Origin: Eucommia ulmoides
Lineage: Eukaryota; Streptophyta; Magnoliopsida; Garryales; Eucommiaceae
Length of the DNA stretch: 64,000 bases
Direction: 5' to 3'
Assembly: GCA_016647705.1 (NCBI GenBank)
Contig: CM028334.1
Coordinates: 10,511,546 to 10,575,545, forward strand
This document shows positions 11,901 through 23,663 of the stretch, one piece after another; position 1 is the first letter of the stretch, and each line of letters starts with the position of its first letter. The notes under the pieces were generated by a model. It worked only from the letters and a program-made list of their open reading frames with translations, was not told the origin of the DNA and did no database searches. A program made the translations under genes and the position numbers.

Positions 11901-12378
11901 AATGCAGGTCCTAAGTTTCACAACTTTTCCGTCCCCACATTTTACTATGGTTTATGTTTATTCACGAGAATGGTTTTTGTTGATTTTGTTTTTGTTCTTT
12001 GTGAATACTCATATGATATATTTTCAGAGTGTTTTTGGTGTTTTCCTAAAAATGCGCATCAGTGTGTTTTGTGTGAATATTCATATCGGTGTTGTGGTGG
12101 TTTAGTAAAAATATATATCGGTGTATTTCGTGAAAATTGTGATTTTGTAAATTTGTTCATATAAAGGACAACAACCATTCATAATCACACAAGATTCACA
12201 CGCGAGCGATCTTAAGGGCGAACTCCCCCACATCGATCTGGTGCATTCGTGATTAAATTCAAGATTTAATTTCTAAAATGCTTTTCACAAGGAGAGTCGA
12301 ATCTTAGTTGACAAATAATTAGGATACTTTCACTAATCTACTGAACTAACACCTCTTGCATATTTATTTAATATCTAA
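11901..12378 (-). repeat. intergenic DNA with SINE-like family A copy at about 12180-12370
   Basis: Shares CCCACATCG, GATTAAATTCAAGATTTAAT and GAGAGTCGAATCTTAGTTGAC with the copies at 3958 and 58425. Its outer part is cut by LTR copy B. The rest (11901-12170) holds GTGAATATTCA-type repeat units. Confidence 0.45.
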
Positions 12379-13617
12379 TGTTGGCCCAGTGAGCTATCCA
12401 AGATGGGGGTGAATTGGGTAGTATTAAAATTTAATCCAAATTAATAACACTTCAAAAATCAAACAATTAATTTTATCCTAAAATTAATTATTATCTTTAT
12501 AGCAGCGGATAAGTGTAATAAGCTCTAGGTGCACACCCAAACAACACAAGATAAAATAAAAGAAATAAACAATGCAGTACACACCGATATATCCTAGTTC
12601 ACCAAACTACTCTTGGCTAATCCAATTCTCCGAGCCCCACGAAGATTTATACCCACTAAACACTAAGATTCTTTTAAATAAGTAGGAACCAAACCTTTAT
12701 ACAATTATTCTTTTTACAGACTCAAAATCAACCTTTACAAATTTCTTTTCCCAGGCTCAGGAATAACCACTTCTTTTTTCCAAGCTCAAAAATAACCTCT
12801 ACTTTTTACAGGCTCAAGAATAGCCTAATTCTTTTTGTACCTTAGGCTAAAGAATCAAAACCTCATAGAAACGCTCCAACTATCATTTTCTCAGGTAAGG
12901 ATATAACATTTACAAATCACTTACAATTAATTCTATAAAGGAAGAATTAACACCTCAATCTCTTTACCGGAAAAGATTGAAACCAAATTACCCCTGATTA
13001 GATACTCCCAATAGTACTTAATCCGCACACAACTCACCAATTACAAGAAAATGTTAAGTTCTTCCCACTCGGAACTTCTACCATCTCAAATAAATTTGAA
13101 CTCGATTAATATCTCGATAATTACTAGTGATAGAATTAAGTGAGAAAACAAAATCTGATTATAAAAATAATGTGGGTATGAACGCGCCCCGATTTTCCAG
13201 AGAAAATCAGAAAATTATAGATATATGCTTTATATATGCTTGGCGCTGGTAAAATGAGAAGGGTTTTTTAAAAACGTCGATTTGCTCATAAAAATATACT
13301 TAAGCCTGTTTTAGAAAAAAGGAGTCGCCACCTAGCATTGGTTTTAAATGATGTGCTAGGTCACCATATTTTTCTTTTTTGAAAACAATTTAAAAAAATG
13401 GCTTAAGTAAAAATTTGACTCCTAAAATAACATGGTCTGATCAGAGATTCGTTTAAAGAGTTCGGGGGTCAGTTACACTCGGGGAAGGTGTCAAGCACCC
13501 CAAGACGCCCGTCCAAAGATGGTACCTTATCCGATTAAGTCCAATTAAAATTTAAATCCGAATGTTTTTATTTTATTTTGAAATCCTCCTCATATACACA
13601 TATACACATACACACAC

Positions 13618-14550
13618 ATTGAGGGAAGTGATCTCCCTTCTAAACCTAGACCGTTCTGATGGAAGGCTGGGAATTTTCCACCTCATCTTGTTAACACATT
13701 ATATTTAACACAAGTTAAAGAAACACACGCACGCACACACTCACACATTGAGAGGAATAATTTCCTTCTAAATTTAAACCGTTCAAATGGAAGGTTGGGA
13801 ATTTTTCACCTCGTATTGTTAGCACATTATATTTAATATGAGTTAAAGAAAACGCACGCACCCACACGCACGCACACATTGAGGGGAATAATTTCTTTTC
13901 TAAATTTAAACCGTTCAAATGGAAGGTTGGGAATTTTCCACCTCGTATCGTTAGCACATTATATTTAATACAAATTAAATAAAACACCCGCACACACGCA
14001 TCGAGGGGAATAATTCTCTTCTAAATTTAAACCGTTCAAATTGAAGGTTGGGAATTTTCCACCTCGTATTGTTAGCACATTATATTTAATACAAATTAAA
14101 TAAAACACCCACACACACGCATCGAAGGGAGTAATTCCCTTCTAAATTTAGACCGTTCAAATTGAAGGTTGGGAATTTTTCACCTCGTATTGTTAGCACA
14201 TTATATTTAATACAAATTAAATAAAACACCCGCACACACGCATCGAGGGGAGTAATTTCCTTCTAAATTTAAACCATTCAAATTGAAGGTTGGGAATTTT
14301 TCACCTCGTATTGTTAGCACATTATATTTAATACAAATTAAATAAAACACCCGCACACACGCATCGAGGGGAGTAATTTCCTTCTAAATTTAAACCGTTC
14401 AAATTGAAGGTTGGGAATTTTCCACCTTGTATTGTTAGCACATTATATTTAATACAAATTAAATAAAACACCTGCACACACGCATCGAGGGGAGTAATTC
14501 CCTTCTAAATTTAAACCGTTCAAATTGAAGGTTGGGAATTTTCTGCCTCG
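13618..14550. repeat. eight tandem units of about 121-131 bp inside the nested LTR
   Basis: Units start near 13618, 13747, 13878, 14000, 14121, 14242, 14363 and 14484 at CATYGAGGGGAGTAATT. Each holds AAGGTTGGGAATTTT and TTAGCACATTATATTTAA. The last five units are spaced exactly 121 bp and are nearly identical; the first three are longer because of a variable CACACGCACGC stretch. Confidence 0.92.
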
Positions 14551-14953
14551 TTTTACTTACTCAAAAAAAATAAAAAAAAAATAAAAATAAAAATAAAATA
14601 AAAAGTAATAAATAAATAATAAAAGAAGAAGAAGAAAATCTAATTTACAAAAAAAAAAAATTAGTATAATAACAACTTATTTAAAAATAAGAGTAAGATT
14701 TACAACAGATGAAAATTTACCACCTTCTTGGAGATTTTTCTTCTTCAAAATTACAATAAAATGAAAATAATATTATTTTCTTCAAAATTTCTCTCCAGAT
14801 TTCACCTCTCCCTTACAAAAATTCCTCTCCAAAAAATATTCTCCCCAAAAATCCCTCCTTCTATTGTGTTGTGAGGCTTCTTCTATTTATAGGAAATTTT
14901 CGATCGCAAACCTCCGACAAAACGCAGGGAAAAGGTAGGGAAAAAAGAAAAAA

Positions 14954-15102
14954 GGGGGTGGGTGCACCAAAATTCGGTGCACCCACCCCCTTTTGGGTGC
15001 ACCGATTCGGTGCACCCAAACAAAAGGGGGGGACACCCCTGCTGGCCGCATGTGCGGCCAGCTGGTCGCACGTGCGACCAGTTTTTGGTCGCACGTGCGA
15101 CC
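14954..15102. repeat. cluster of five GC-rich hairpins in the nested LTR
   Basis: Perfect inverted repeats: arms of 15 bp (14954-14968 with 14976-14990); 11 bp (14994-15004 with 15008-15018); 10 bp (15041-15050 with 15053-15062); an 18-bp perfect palindrome TGGTCGCACGTGCGACCA at 15063-15080; and its 16-bp repeat at 15087-15102. They follow one another without gaps of note. Confidence 0.92.
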
Positions 15103-16842
15103 TTTGTGCAGCCCCCCCCGTTCGGTCCAGACCTCTCTCGTTCTCGTCTGTTTCTTGTCCATTTTGTTCCGAATTAACGCGTTTTTATTCCACTTCGAAA
15201 AATCTACAAAACCAAAATAAATAAAAATCAATTACTAATATTTAATTTACTTAAGAGATTAATAAAACTTAATTTAGCAGTATTAAACCGCATAAATACG
15301 GTACATTCAAAACAAAATAAAAAAATAAAATAAAATAAAGGTAACTATAAAATAAAGTATAATTTTTTTGCGAGGCGGTCAAAAATGCCGTGTCTACAGG
15401 GTATCGCAAAATTGAGCACGTAATCAGATTATCTCACAAATCATTTTAAAAGAAATTTTATACTTTTAAAATTCAAAAACGATTTCTCATACAATCAATT
15501 TACCAAGCAAGCAATGATAGAAATAGACTCAATTAAGAATATGCTTGGAACACTTTCACCAAAAATCTGATTATGATAAATATGAATAGCACACAAATAA
15601 GTATGTAACTAGATTTTCATTAAAAATCGTTTTAAAATATTTTTATGCGATTTAAAGTTAAAAAAATAATTTTATCAAGATCTTATCAACCAAGCAAAAT
15701 ATAGAAAAATAAATATGCAGTAAAGATTAATAGCTTGGAAAGATCTCATCCGGATAATACCGAAAAATTATAGATTGGAGCGCTAGACAGCTCAACTCGG
15801 TGACGCTTACACAATCAACGCTTTAACTCAAGAATTCCTTAATAATTGATCTCACAATTTGATCTCTTAAAATAATATCAGAATGATTACTCTTATAAAA
15901 GCTTATGAAATGAATAATTCTTGATATAATGTGTATTTTTATGTGAAATCCACAGTTTTATATATAGGGAATTGAAACAAGCCCTCTAACGGTTAGTTTT
16001 TAAATGATAAATATCTAAAAAGCACCCATAGAACCCATATATCATTATCTTTCATTTTAGGTATATTTGACTTAATTATAACTTTCAAAACATTCAAATT
16101 AATCCCTCAAATATTTCTCAAACTCAAATCAATAGGATAGAAAGAATTATATGAACCAATTTGAAAAATAACCAAAATATATGAACCATATCTATAGGGA
16201 TGACAAAATATCAATGATATATCTTTAATACTATCATATCCCTAAAATTTCTCTCATATCTCAACCATAAACGGCTAATAACGACTATTGTTTGATTATA
16301 ATCCTCGAAATTCTCTAAACCTGAAACAGACTCATCAGTCAACCGACCAACGCCCATAAGTCGACCGTTCGACTCAGGATACTAGCCAAGCCAAAATTCT
16401 TTCGCCCATCGGTCGACCGCCCATCCATCATCTGTCGACGGGACAATTTAGAGAGTTTCTCAAGTTGACCTATCTGTCGACCTAATCAATTATTTTTATT
16501 TTTTTTTCAATTACACATAGGAGCAAATAATTTCACTAATTAGGATCCTATCAAAACACACATAAATATAAAATCATTTTCATGTCGTGTATGATCCTAA
16601 TCGGAATACATTAAGAGTAAAAATTAACCTGAGTTGTTTTTCCCTAAATTCTTCAAACTCTTTGGTGTCTTAATATCCATCATTTTTGTCAGTCTCTTTA
16701 ATATCCATAACTCTCTTTACTTAATTTTCCATAATAAATCATCAATGAAACTTTAATACTGAAACACTCAATAAAATCGTTAATTCCAAAAAAACATCAA
16801 CATTTAATTATTCATCAAAATTTTAGGATCAACAACATCTAA

Positions 16843-17719
16843 TAATTGTAAATTGGGAGGAAAATGCATTTTGACAATTTTATGATTGAAAAAAGTGTAT
16901 TTGAGGCTCTAAAATGCAATTTTGGTAAGAGAGACAATTGGAGTTTCAAATGCAAGTATAGGACATTAATAAATTTCTTTTAGTGATCAAATTAATATAT
17001 TTTTAATGTCCATATGAATCACATAATACTTCTAATTCAAATATATAAAATAATAAATTTAGTATTTGGTGTTCCTTATCTCACAATTTTTAATTAAATA
17101 CAATTTAAAATGATAATTAAATTTATGAATGTATGAGATTGAAAATCCCAAAGTAGAGTGTAAAATATAAATTGCACAGAATTCGAGATTGGTTTATACC
17201 AAAAGGAAAAATGTTGGAGATATTCAATTTCAATATAATATCACATCTTGTTAGTTGTATAGCAGTATAGGGCACAAATTGTGGACAATTCATTGTAGAT
17301 TGATGGAGAAGAGACCAAAAAGAAAAACACAAAGCAAAAAGAAAAAAGAAAAAAAAGAAAAAATATGGGGTTACTTTTATTTTATATTGGTGCGAGTGAT
17401 TACCACACATGTCAAATAAAATAGAAAAAATTATCTCTTGGCCCCAATTTAAGATATAAAGTTCCGTTTAATGGTTACAGTTATACATTAAACCAATTAA
17501 ACCAAATAATCTCCCTAACTTAACTTTTTTAACATAATAATTTAATTTTTTTAAAAAAAAATTGGACTTTGCCTAACACAAATGCGCACTACTGATTTTC
17601 GAGATTAACATATAATTAAGATTTCGTTATTAAGTTGAATTCAAATAAAATAATTACCGTAAATAAAAGTAGTAAAAATATTTCTCAAATATATATTCAG
17701 GAAAAAAAGAGCATTTAAC
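16843..17719. other. AT-rich intergenic DNA
   Basis: Only short chance frames. Nothing recognisable. Confidence 0.5.
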
Positions 17720-18545
17720 ATTATTAATTATAATAAAAACTCTTGCAAGTAATTACACAATAAATTAATTTTGTTTTGTTTTTTTACGTGATTAAATTAT
17801 ACCATCATGATTGTTTGTTTTAAACATTCAAAATAACATCTCAGTCATATCTTTTGCATGAAAGAAATATAATCTGTGTTGAATTCAACATGTCAAATTA
17901 TTTATGAAATTTGAAATTGGTCATCTACAGTTGTACATGTTGAATTCAATAATTTGTGTGAAATTTAATATGGTCAGTTAATTAAGAAAGTTTGATTACT
18001 AGAATTCGAAGTTTATGATAAATTTAACATAAAAATTATTATTGTGTTGAATTCAACATGGTCACTTCATGAGAAAAGTTTGTCACCATTTAATAACTTG
18101 ACATGCTCTAAATACTAATTAAATATGTACCAAAAATATTTTACACAAAGAAGGGACAATTATAAATTATAATTTCATTAATTATCTCTCAATATAATCA
18201 TAAATAATTATATTTTAATTAATATTTTTCTTGATTTGATTATACAAACAGATTCGTCTAAATAATAGCTTCAAAATGACATATTTGTTCATGTTGAATT
18301 CAACACAAGTCTAATTTTACTTTTCACATGTTGAATTCAACACATCTATGAACAACAACTTTTGATTTTAACAATAATTTTGATGTGCTGAATTTAATAT
18401 GAATTATATATTTGATGCAAAAAATACGATTTAGATGTCATTTTGAAGTTTTAAAACAGATAATCATAATTATTTAATTTAATCAACAAAATAACAAAAC
18501 AAACTTGATTAATCGTTTAATTATTTATGAGAGTTTTTACTTCAA
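17720..18545. mobile_element. foldback element with repeated TGTTGAATTCAACA palindromes
   Basis: The left part (17725-17895) and the reverse complement of the right part (18375-18545) align over about 170 bp (shared AAAAACTCT, TTTTGTTTTGTT, GTTTTAAA, CAAAATRACATCT, TTTTGCAT). Between them TGTTGAATTCAACA or close variants recur near 17878, 17938, 18044, 18293, 18330 and 18377. Exact ends and target duplication could not be fixed. Confidence 0.6.
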
Positions 18546-21500
18546 TTAAATGTGGTAAGAGTTCCTTAATTTTTGCAATAGATGTTTGGAAAAAATTTGA
18601 ACGGTCAATATGGAATGTAACGCAGCTAATGAGGGCAAATATATCTGTATCTTTCAAAAAGTTCATAGTATTCATTGAAAAAATATAGGGATGGTTTGGT
18701 AATTTTAGTACTATTTTAAGATCAGTCAATAAACGTCAAATAAAATATGAAAAAAAACCAAAAGTTTAGGTAATTGTAACAAGTTGAAGGCCAACTCTCA
18801 CTTTTATCACCTTAAGTTAGATGCCATTACCTTTTGTTCATGAATCTTCCAAGGAGTGTTTGGAAGCACAAAATTTGAGGCTCAAAATTAGAATTAGAAA
18901 TAAATGCGTACAATTTTTTTCAAATTTAATATGTGTTTATTCATAATTTCATTAAACTACCAATTCCATATAACCAAAAACCGTCTTAATTTTGCTATAT
19001 TATTAACTAATATTTTATTTAATATAAATTATATCAATATTTTAGTCACACAACTTGTATGAGATGAACAAATAATGAAACAAAAATAGATTAAATCATA
19101 TTTTATACACTTAAAATTTTAGTATAATTATTTGTTACTCTCTATTACGACTATAAATCTGTCAAAAATTTGTATTACGGTAGATTAGAAATTTAGAAAT
19201 GGAAACAAATTAAGATTTATGTGAATTTTTTTTTAAAAAATTAAGGAGTAAAGTAAAACAATTCCAAAAACGTTTGGGGTATAAAGTACAATTTAGTCTA
19301 ATTTGGAAGAAAGTGGACTTTTTTTAATTAAGAGGACAACATCATTGCTCGCGTGGCCCATTATCAAACAAACCTCTGGGTAATATTATCAGCTACCAAA
19401 CAATCTGCTTAATATTGGAAAAATAAAAGTAATATCAAATTATTCACCTTACCTTTTTTTTTTTTTTAAACGAAAATTCCAATTTTAGTGCAAAAAAATA
19501 TTTACCATCAATTTGTGTCTGCCAGAATAAATATTCACCAATGCAATAAATATTCAAACACCCTCACAATCCCTTGAACAACAAAACCATCCTATAAAAA
19601 ACTACGGCCATTGCGACTAGAGCTTATCAATATCGACATAACAAAACTTCCAAACATTAAAATAAAAAAATATTGACACATTTTTAAATACTCTTAAATT
19701 TATGCGTTTCATTTTAAACTCTATACGTATGAACGTAGTTTTAAATTGTCCTTCTATTAAAAATTTTATCCAAACTAATAAAAATTATGGGGCAAAATTG
19801 TCATTTTATTTTTTAATCAATTTGTTTTTCTTCTTCCATCTTCACGAACCTTTCTCTCTCTCTCTCTCTCCACCACCTTTTTCGTTGTCACCGCCGTTAC
19901 CACCCTCTGTAACAAGGGTGATTCACCCTAAAAAAAAACAAAATACAAAATTTACGGAATTAATAAATAACTATGAAATTGCAATAAAATTATGCAAAAA
20001 TTAAAAAAATAGCGATAATATTGCAAAAGAACTCACATAGAACAACAACAAAAATATAAAAAAATTAATTTTCTTGAATACACACCAATTGGAGAAGTTG
20101 CAGCAAAAATGGATCAGAACTCGAACGCCAACAACAAAATTTTTACTTCGGAAAACAACACGAGTCAAAACCAACAACAATATTATTTGAAAAAGAGAGA
20201 GAGAGAGAGAACAGTAAATTGCAAAAACTCACTAAAAATTGAATAAAAAATTGATTTTCTTCTAACAGAAAATATTAATGAAGAATTCAAAAACCAACAA
20301 CAAAAATCCGTTCCACTAACAAGAAAATTTCAAACACAAAATTTGAAAAAATTAAATTTGGGTTAGCCCAAATTTAGAATGGGGGAGAGAGAAAGAGATT
20401 GTGCTTGAAATCCATATCTAGAAATTTAAAATTTGTGGTTTACAGATTTGGACATGGCGGTGGTAGTGCCACCATTGCACAATGATGGACGGGTGTGGAG
20501 GCTGCGCAACACGATTGTAGTGTTCAATGGTGGTGGTGTGGTGTTCGATGACGGCATGGTGGTTGTTGTGGGATGTGGTGGTAGAGCCAGTAGAGAGAGA
20601 GAAAGTTGTCATGTACGCGGCTGCAGCTGTGGAGCCGATCGGGAGGGAGAGAGAGCACGATAAGGAGAGAGAGAATGACATTTCCGAATAATAAAAATAT
20701 AAAATTGAGTTTTTTTTTAATTTTTAATTTTTTTTTTTTTGGGTAATTCAACATTAAGAGTAGATTGACTTCATGTTTGTGAGCTCGTTGGCGTTAAACC
20801 GTTGACGAAATTTCTCCCTTAGAACTCAATTCATTCAATTAAATCTCTAAATTATGAATTTGTATGAAATTGATCATTTATTTTAAGGAATTTTACCCTT
20901 TCATTCAATGAACACAATTCATTGTAAAATTATGACCTCTTACCACCAGCGGATTTAGAAAATTTGTTGAGGGGAGATTATTTTTTATTAAAAAATTATT
21001 AGATATTTTTATAATTTAGGGATTTTATATAAAATTTTAAGTATTTTTTTTTAAGAAAAATTAGTTTGAGTTCCCTCTGAACCCTTAATAGTTACGCTAC
21101 TATGGCTTATACAAATTCTCTTTTTCGCCCCAATATAAGATTTTTTTTTTTTTTTAAATAAATAGTAAAAGAAACCCACCACAAAAGTACACGCAAGACA
21201 TTTAATTCTTAAAGCATTTAAATATGTGTAATTTAAAACTTGAACAAGTATTTTACACTTTCAAAATTTAAAGAATAATGGTGAAAATTAGCCTTCATAT
21301 TCACCCTTTTAAGGAATAATGATGAAAAAGCATTTTTAAAATGTAATTATAATCTACAAAAGATTATCTCAATTATGATCCATCATGACATGCAAGTATA
21401 GCTTTGACACACCCTTAAACATAAAATAAAATAAAATAAAAAGAAAGAAACAAATATTATCAAGATTCTTAGGCCAGGTTACTATTTTTGTTTGTTGAGT

Positions 21501-21756
21501 TTTGTTCCCGCTCTTGGATTAATATGTAGAAAGTATTTTTTGAATTCTCTAACAATTTAGGAAAAAAATGTTGATTTCTATTTTGCCTCCTAAAACTATT
21601 TCTAATTTATTTCATAAGGATAAATATTAGGAATTACTATCACGTTGGTCATCACGCGGCCACCATCACCCTGCCACCCACCACCACCTCGCTGGTTAAA
21701 AAATATGAATATGCATTGTTATACATTTAAAGAAAAAAAAAAACAATTGTTGTAAC
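18546..21756. other. AT-rich intergenic DNA with CT/GA-rich patches
   Basis: Simple repeats: (TC)n at about 19855-19872, (GA)n at about 20195-20212, and GGTGGT/GAGAGA-rich DNA at 20440-20690. The open frames there are His-, Ser- or Gly-rich by composition only. The GC-rich patch at 20440-20670 may be the core of an unidentified transposon. No gene recognised. Confidence 0.45.
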
Positions 21757-22289
21757 TAACGGTATGTTTGGTTAGTGTTCTCATCCCATCTCATCCCATC
21801 TCTAGATTTTTGGGATTGATGTGCGGGAACGCGTATGGTAAATTCTGTTTCGGTTCCCATTTCATTCTAAGACCAAGAATCCATTCATTTTTTTCTTAAG
21901 AAGTTGAGAAATAATTTTATTTTATTTTTATTTCTTTTTCATCCCACCTTATTCCCATTCCAAAAAAAGGACACGCTTAAGATTTTTAAAATTGTTAGTG
22001 AGGTCTAATCATCAACTCTTGTAAACTTCTCTTTTCCTTATCAATTTTTTCTTCTTTTTTCTTCTTCTATGTTTCATCACTATTTTTCGTGGTGTTCCTC
22101 TATTTGTTGTCGTCATCATTCTCTTCCTTCTCGTTCATCCTCCTCCTCATCGCCGTCATGTTCCTCGTCCTGGTCATCGTCGTCGTTGTCCTCGTTGCCA
22201 TTGTCTTCCTCGTCCTCACTATCGCCTGTCGTTATCGCCATCACGATTTTTTCGATAATCGATTTCGTCTTCCTCTTAGGGTTCAAATG

Positions 22290-22580
22290 AAAATGATTTC
22301 GTGAAATTGATTTCGTCGATTTTATCAAACCCTGAAATCGATTTCGATTTTGTCTATTTCGATTTAGGGTTTAGGAAAATCAATTTTGATTTAGGGAATG
22401 AAATCGATTTCGATTTCGATTTAGGGTTCAAAGGATATCGATTTCTATTTAGGGTTTAGGGTTTCGATTCATCACCATCGTTCATTGTCGATTTCGATTT
22501 CAATTTAGGGTTCAAATGAAATTGATTTCAATTTCGTCGATTTTGATTTAGGATTTAGGGTTTCGATTCATTATCATCGT
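22290..22580 (+). repeat. degenerate TCGATTTCGATTTAGGGTTT repeats
   Basis: Many irregular copies of GATTTCGATTTAGGGTTYA. A related block occurs at 44580-44770 in the other Tourist-like element. Not protein-coding as far as I can see. Confidence 0.75.
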
Positions 22581-22821
22581 TCAGCATAGGGTTTTGGGTT
22601 TAGTCTTCTTGATTTCTTGTTCTTCGGTGTAAGCTTAAAGAAATAAATGAACAAAAAAAAAAGAACAATTGTGAGGAAACAATTTTAGGTTAATACCGTT
22701 ATTAAACGCAATTTTGTTCCTAGAATAAAACAAAATATTATCATTATTGATATAGGGGAATCTCGTCAGGTGTACCACGTGGTCAATATCTGCCCAAGTA
22801 TAGGAAAACGATCGAGTTGAG

Positions 22822-22966
22822 AGCTGAAATCCCCTCAACACTGGGCTGGGAGCTGTAATCTCCTCAACACTGGTCTGGGAAATGAAATCCTCTCCGCACC
22901 GGGCTGGGAGCTAAAATCCCCTCAATACCGGGCTGGGAGCTAAAATCCCCTCAATACTAGGCTGGG
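22822..22966 (+). repeat. 5 x 29-bp tandem repeat in the 5' LTR
   Basis: Exactly 145 bp, five units of the type AGCTRAAATCCCCTCAATAC. The 3' LTR has the same five units at about 36183-36326, so the array predates insertion. Confidence 0.88.
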
Positions 22967-23250
22967 GCGCCCTCCGAGCCGGGTTGAAGATCGTCTCGAT
23001 GAAGAAATCAGGACTGACGGACTACAATCCGGACTGACAAACTTGAACACCCTCTGCTCTCCATCTCCACACTCAAGACCTCACCGGGCTGTCATGAGGT
23101 TTCGGCCTATGGGCTTCTACATGTGGGCCCAAAAGCCAAGCCTAGACGATTAGAACACTAATCCGTCTGCTTATTGGCTGTCCAATGGATTAGGTTAATT
23201 AACCCGAGTCCGTCTCCCTAATTTCGTGGCACTAATCGAGCACTGGCGCC

Positions 23251-23258
23251 TATAAATA
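23251..23258 (+). promoter_or_regulatory. TATA box in the 5' LTR
   Basis: TATAAATA within GCGCCTATAAATACACC; its twin is at 36610-36617 in the 3' LTR. Expected U3 promoter of the retroelement. Confidence 0.7.
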
Positions 23259-23539
23259 CACCATGGCACCCACTGCCCAATAGTATGTCTTCTCTACTGA
23301 GATCATAACACTTTTAGCCCTTCTCCCCCGGATACTTACTCTCACACCGGAGGGACTTTACTGGGCACACCCCCGGTAGGTCTTTGTGCAAGTGCTCGGA
23401 GTGAAAGAGTAGAGCTCAGCTCAAAGGTTGTCAACACCCCTAAATTCACCTAGTTAATTACACCATCAGCGGTCCTGTGTCCCTGATATCCTTCCAGATC
23501 ATATTGTTGATCTGTCACCACTTTTTGACATCAACAGTT

Positions 23540-23557
23540 TGGCGCCGTCTATGGGAA
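23540..23557 (+). other. primer binding site of the Tat element
   Basis: TGGCGCCGTCTATGGGAA begins three bases after the 5' LTR, the expected place and form of a plant gypsy tRNA primer site. I do not assign the tRNA. Confidence 0.75.
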
Positions 23558-23663
23558 CGAACTAAAAACCTCTCATAGTTGTCAGCTCCCCACAAGGTTA
23601 AGATTTGATGATCACAAGGTCTAGGACGAAAATCCACTAGGCCGACCTCTTGTCCGTACAAAG

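Larger units (their letters stand above)
13179..15398 (-). mobile_element. nested solo LTR, 2220 bp, with internal tandem repeats
   Basis: On the minus strand it reads TGTAGACACGGC...GGGGCGCGTTCA (TG...CA). It is flanked by GGGTA at 13174-13178 and 15399-15403, a perfect 5-bp duplication, and joins two parts of LTR copy B that are contiguous in copy A. GGAGTCGCCACC at 13321 and the TGTAGACAC start are common in plant gypsy-type LTRs. No protein coding. Confidence 0.82.
12379..16837 (-). mobile_element. solo LTR, copy B (inverted relative to copy A), split by a nested LTR
   Basis: Forward it starts TGTTGGCCC and ends GGATCAACAACA. It is flanked by TCTAA on both sides (12374-12378 and 16838-16842), a perfect 5-bp target duplication. 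Without the nested 13179-15398 insert and one copy of its 5-bp target duplication it is about 2.23 kb, close to the 2.34 kb of copy A. It aligns with copy A throughout in reverse orientation, for example at the GATTATGTGCTCAATT block. Confidence 0.8.
22748..23536 (+). repeat. 5' LTR of the Tat element
   Basis: Starts TGATATAGGGGAATCTCG and ends GACATCAACA; 789 bp. It holds five 29-bp units (22822-22966, core GGGCTGGGAGCT) and a TATAAATA box at 23251-23258 that would drive the element. Confidence 0.9.

Noticed and set aside
13618-14550. CRISPR-like regular array
   Set aside because: Units are repeated along their full length with no unique spacers, and the DNA is a plant LTR.
14861-15231. Overlapping frames of 60-117 residues on both strands
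   Set aside because: They arise from GC-rich palindromes read in several frames; no family is recognised.
22069-22328. Ser-rich and Asp/Glu-rich frames
   Set aside because: Composition of CT-rich simple sequence inside a MITE-type element.
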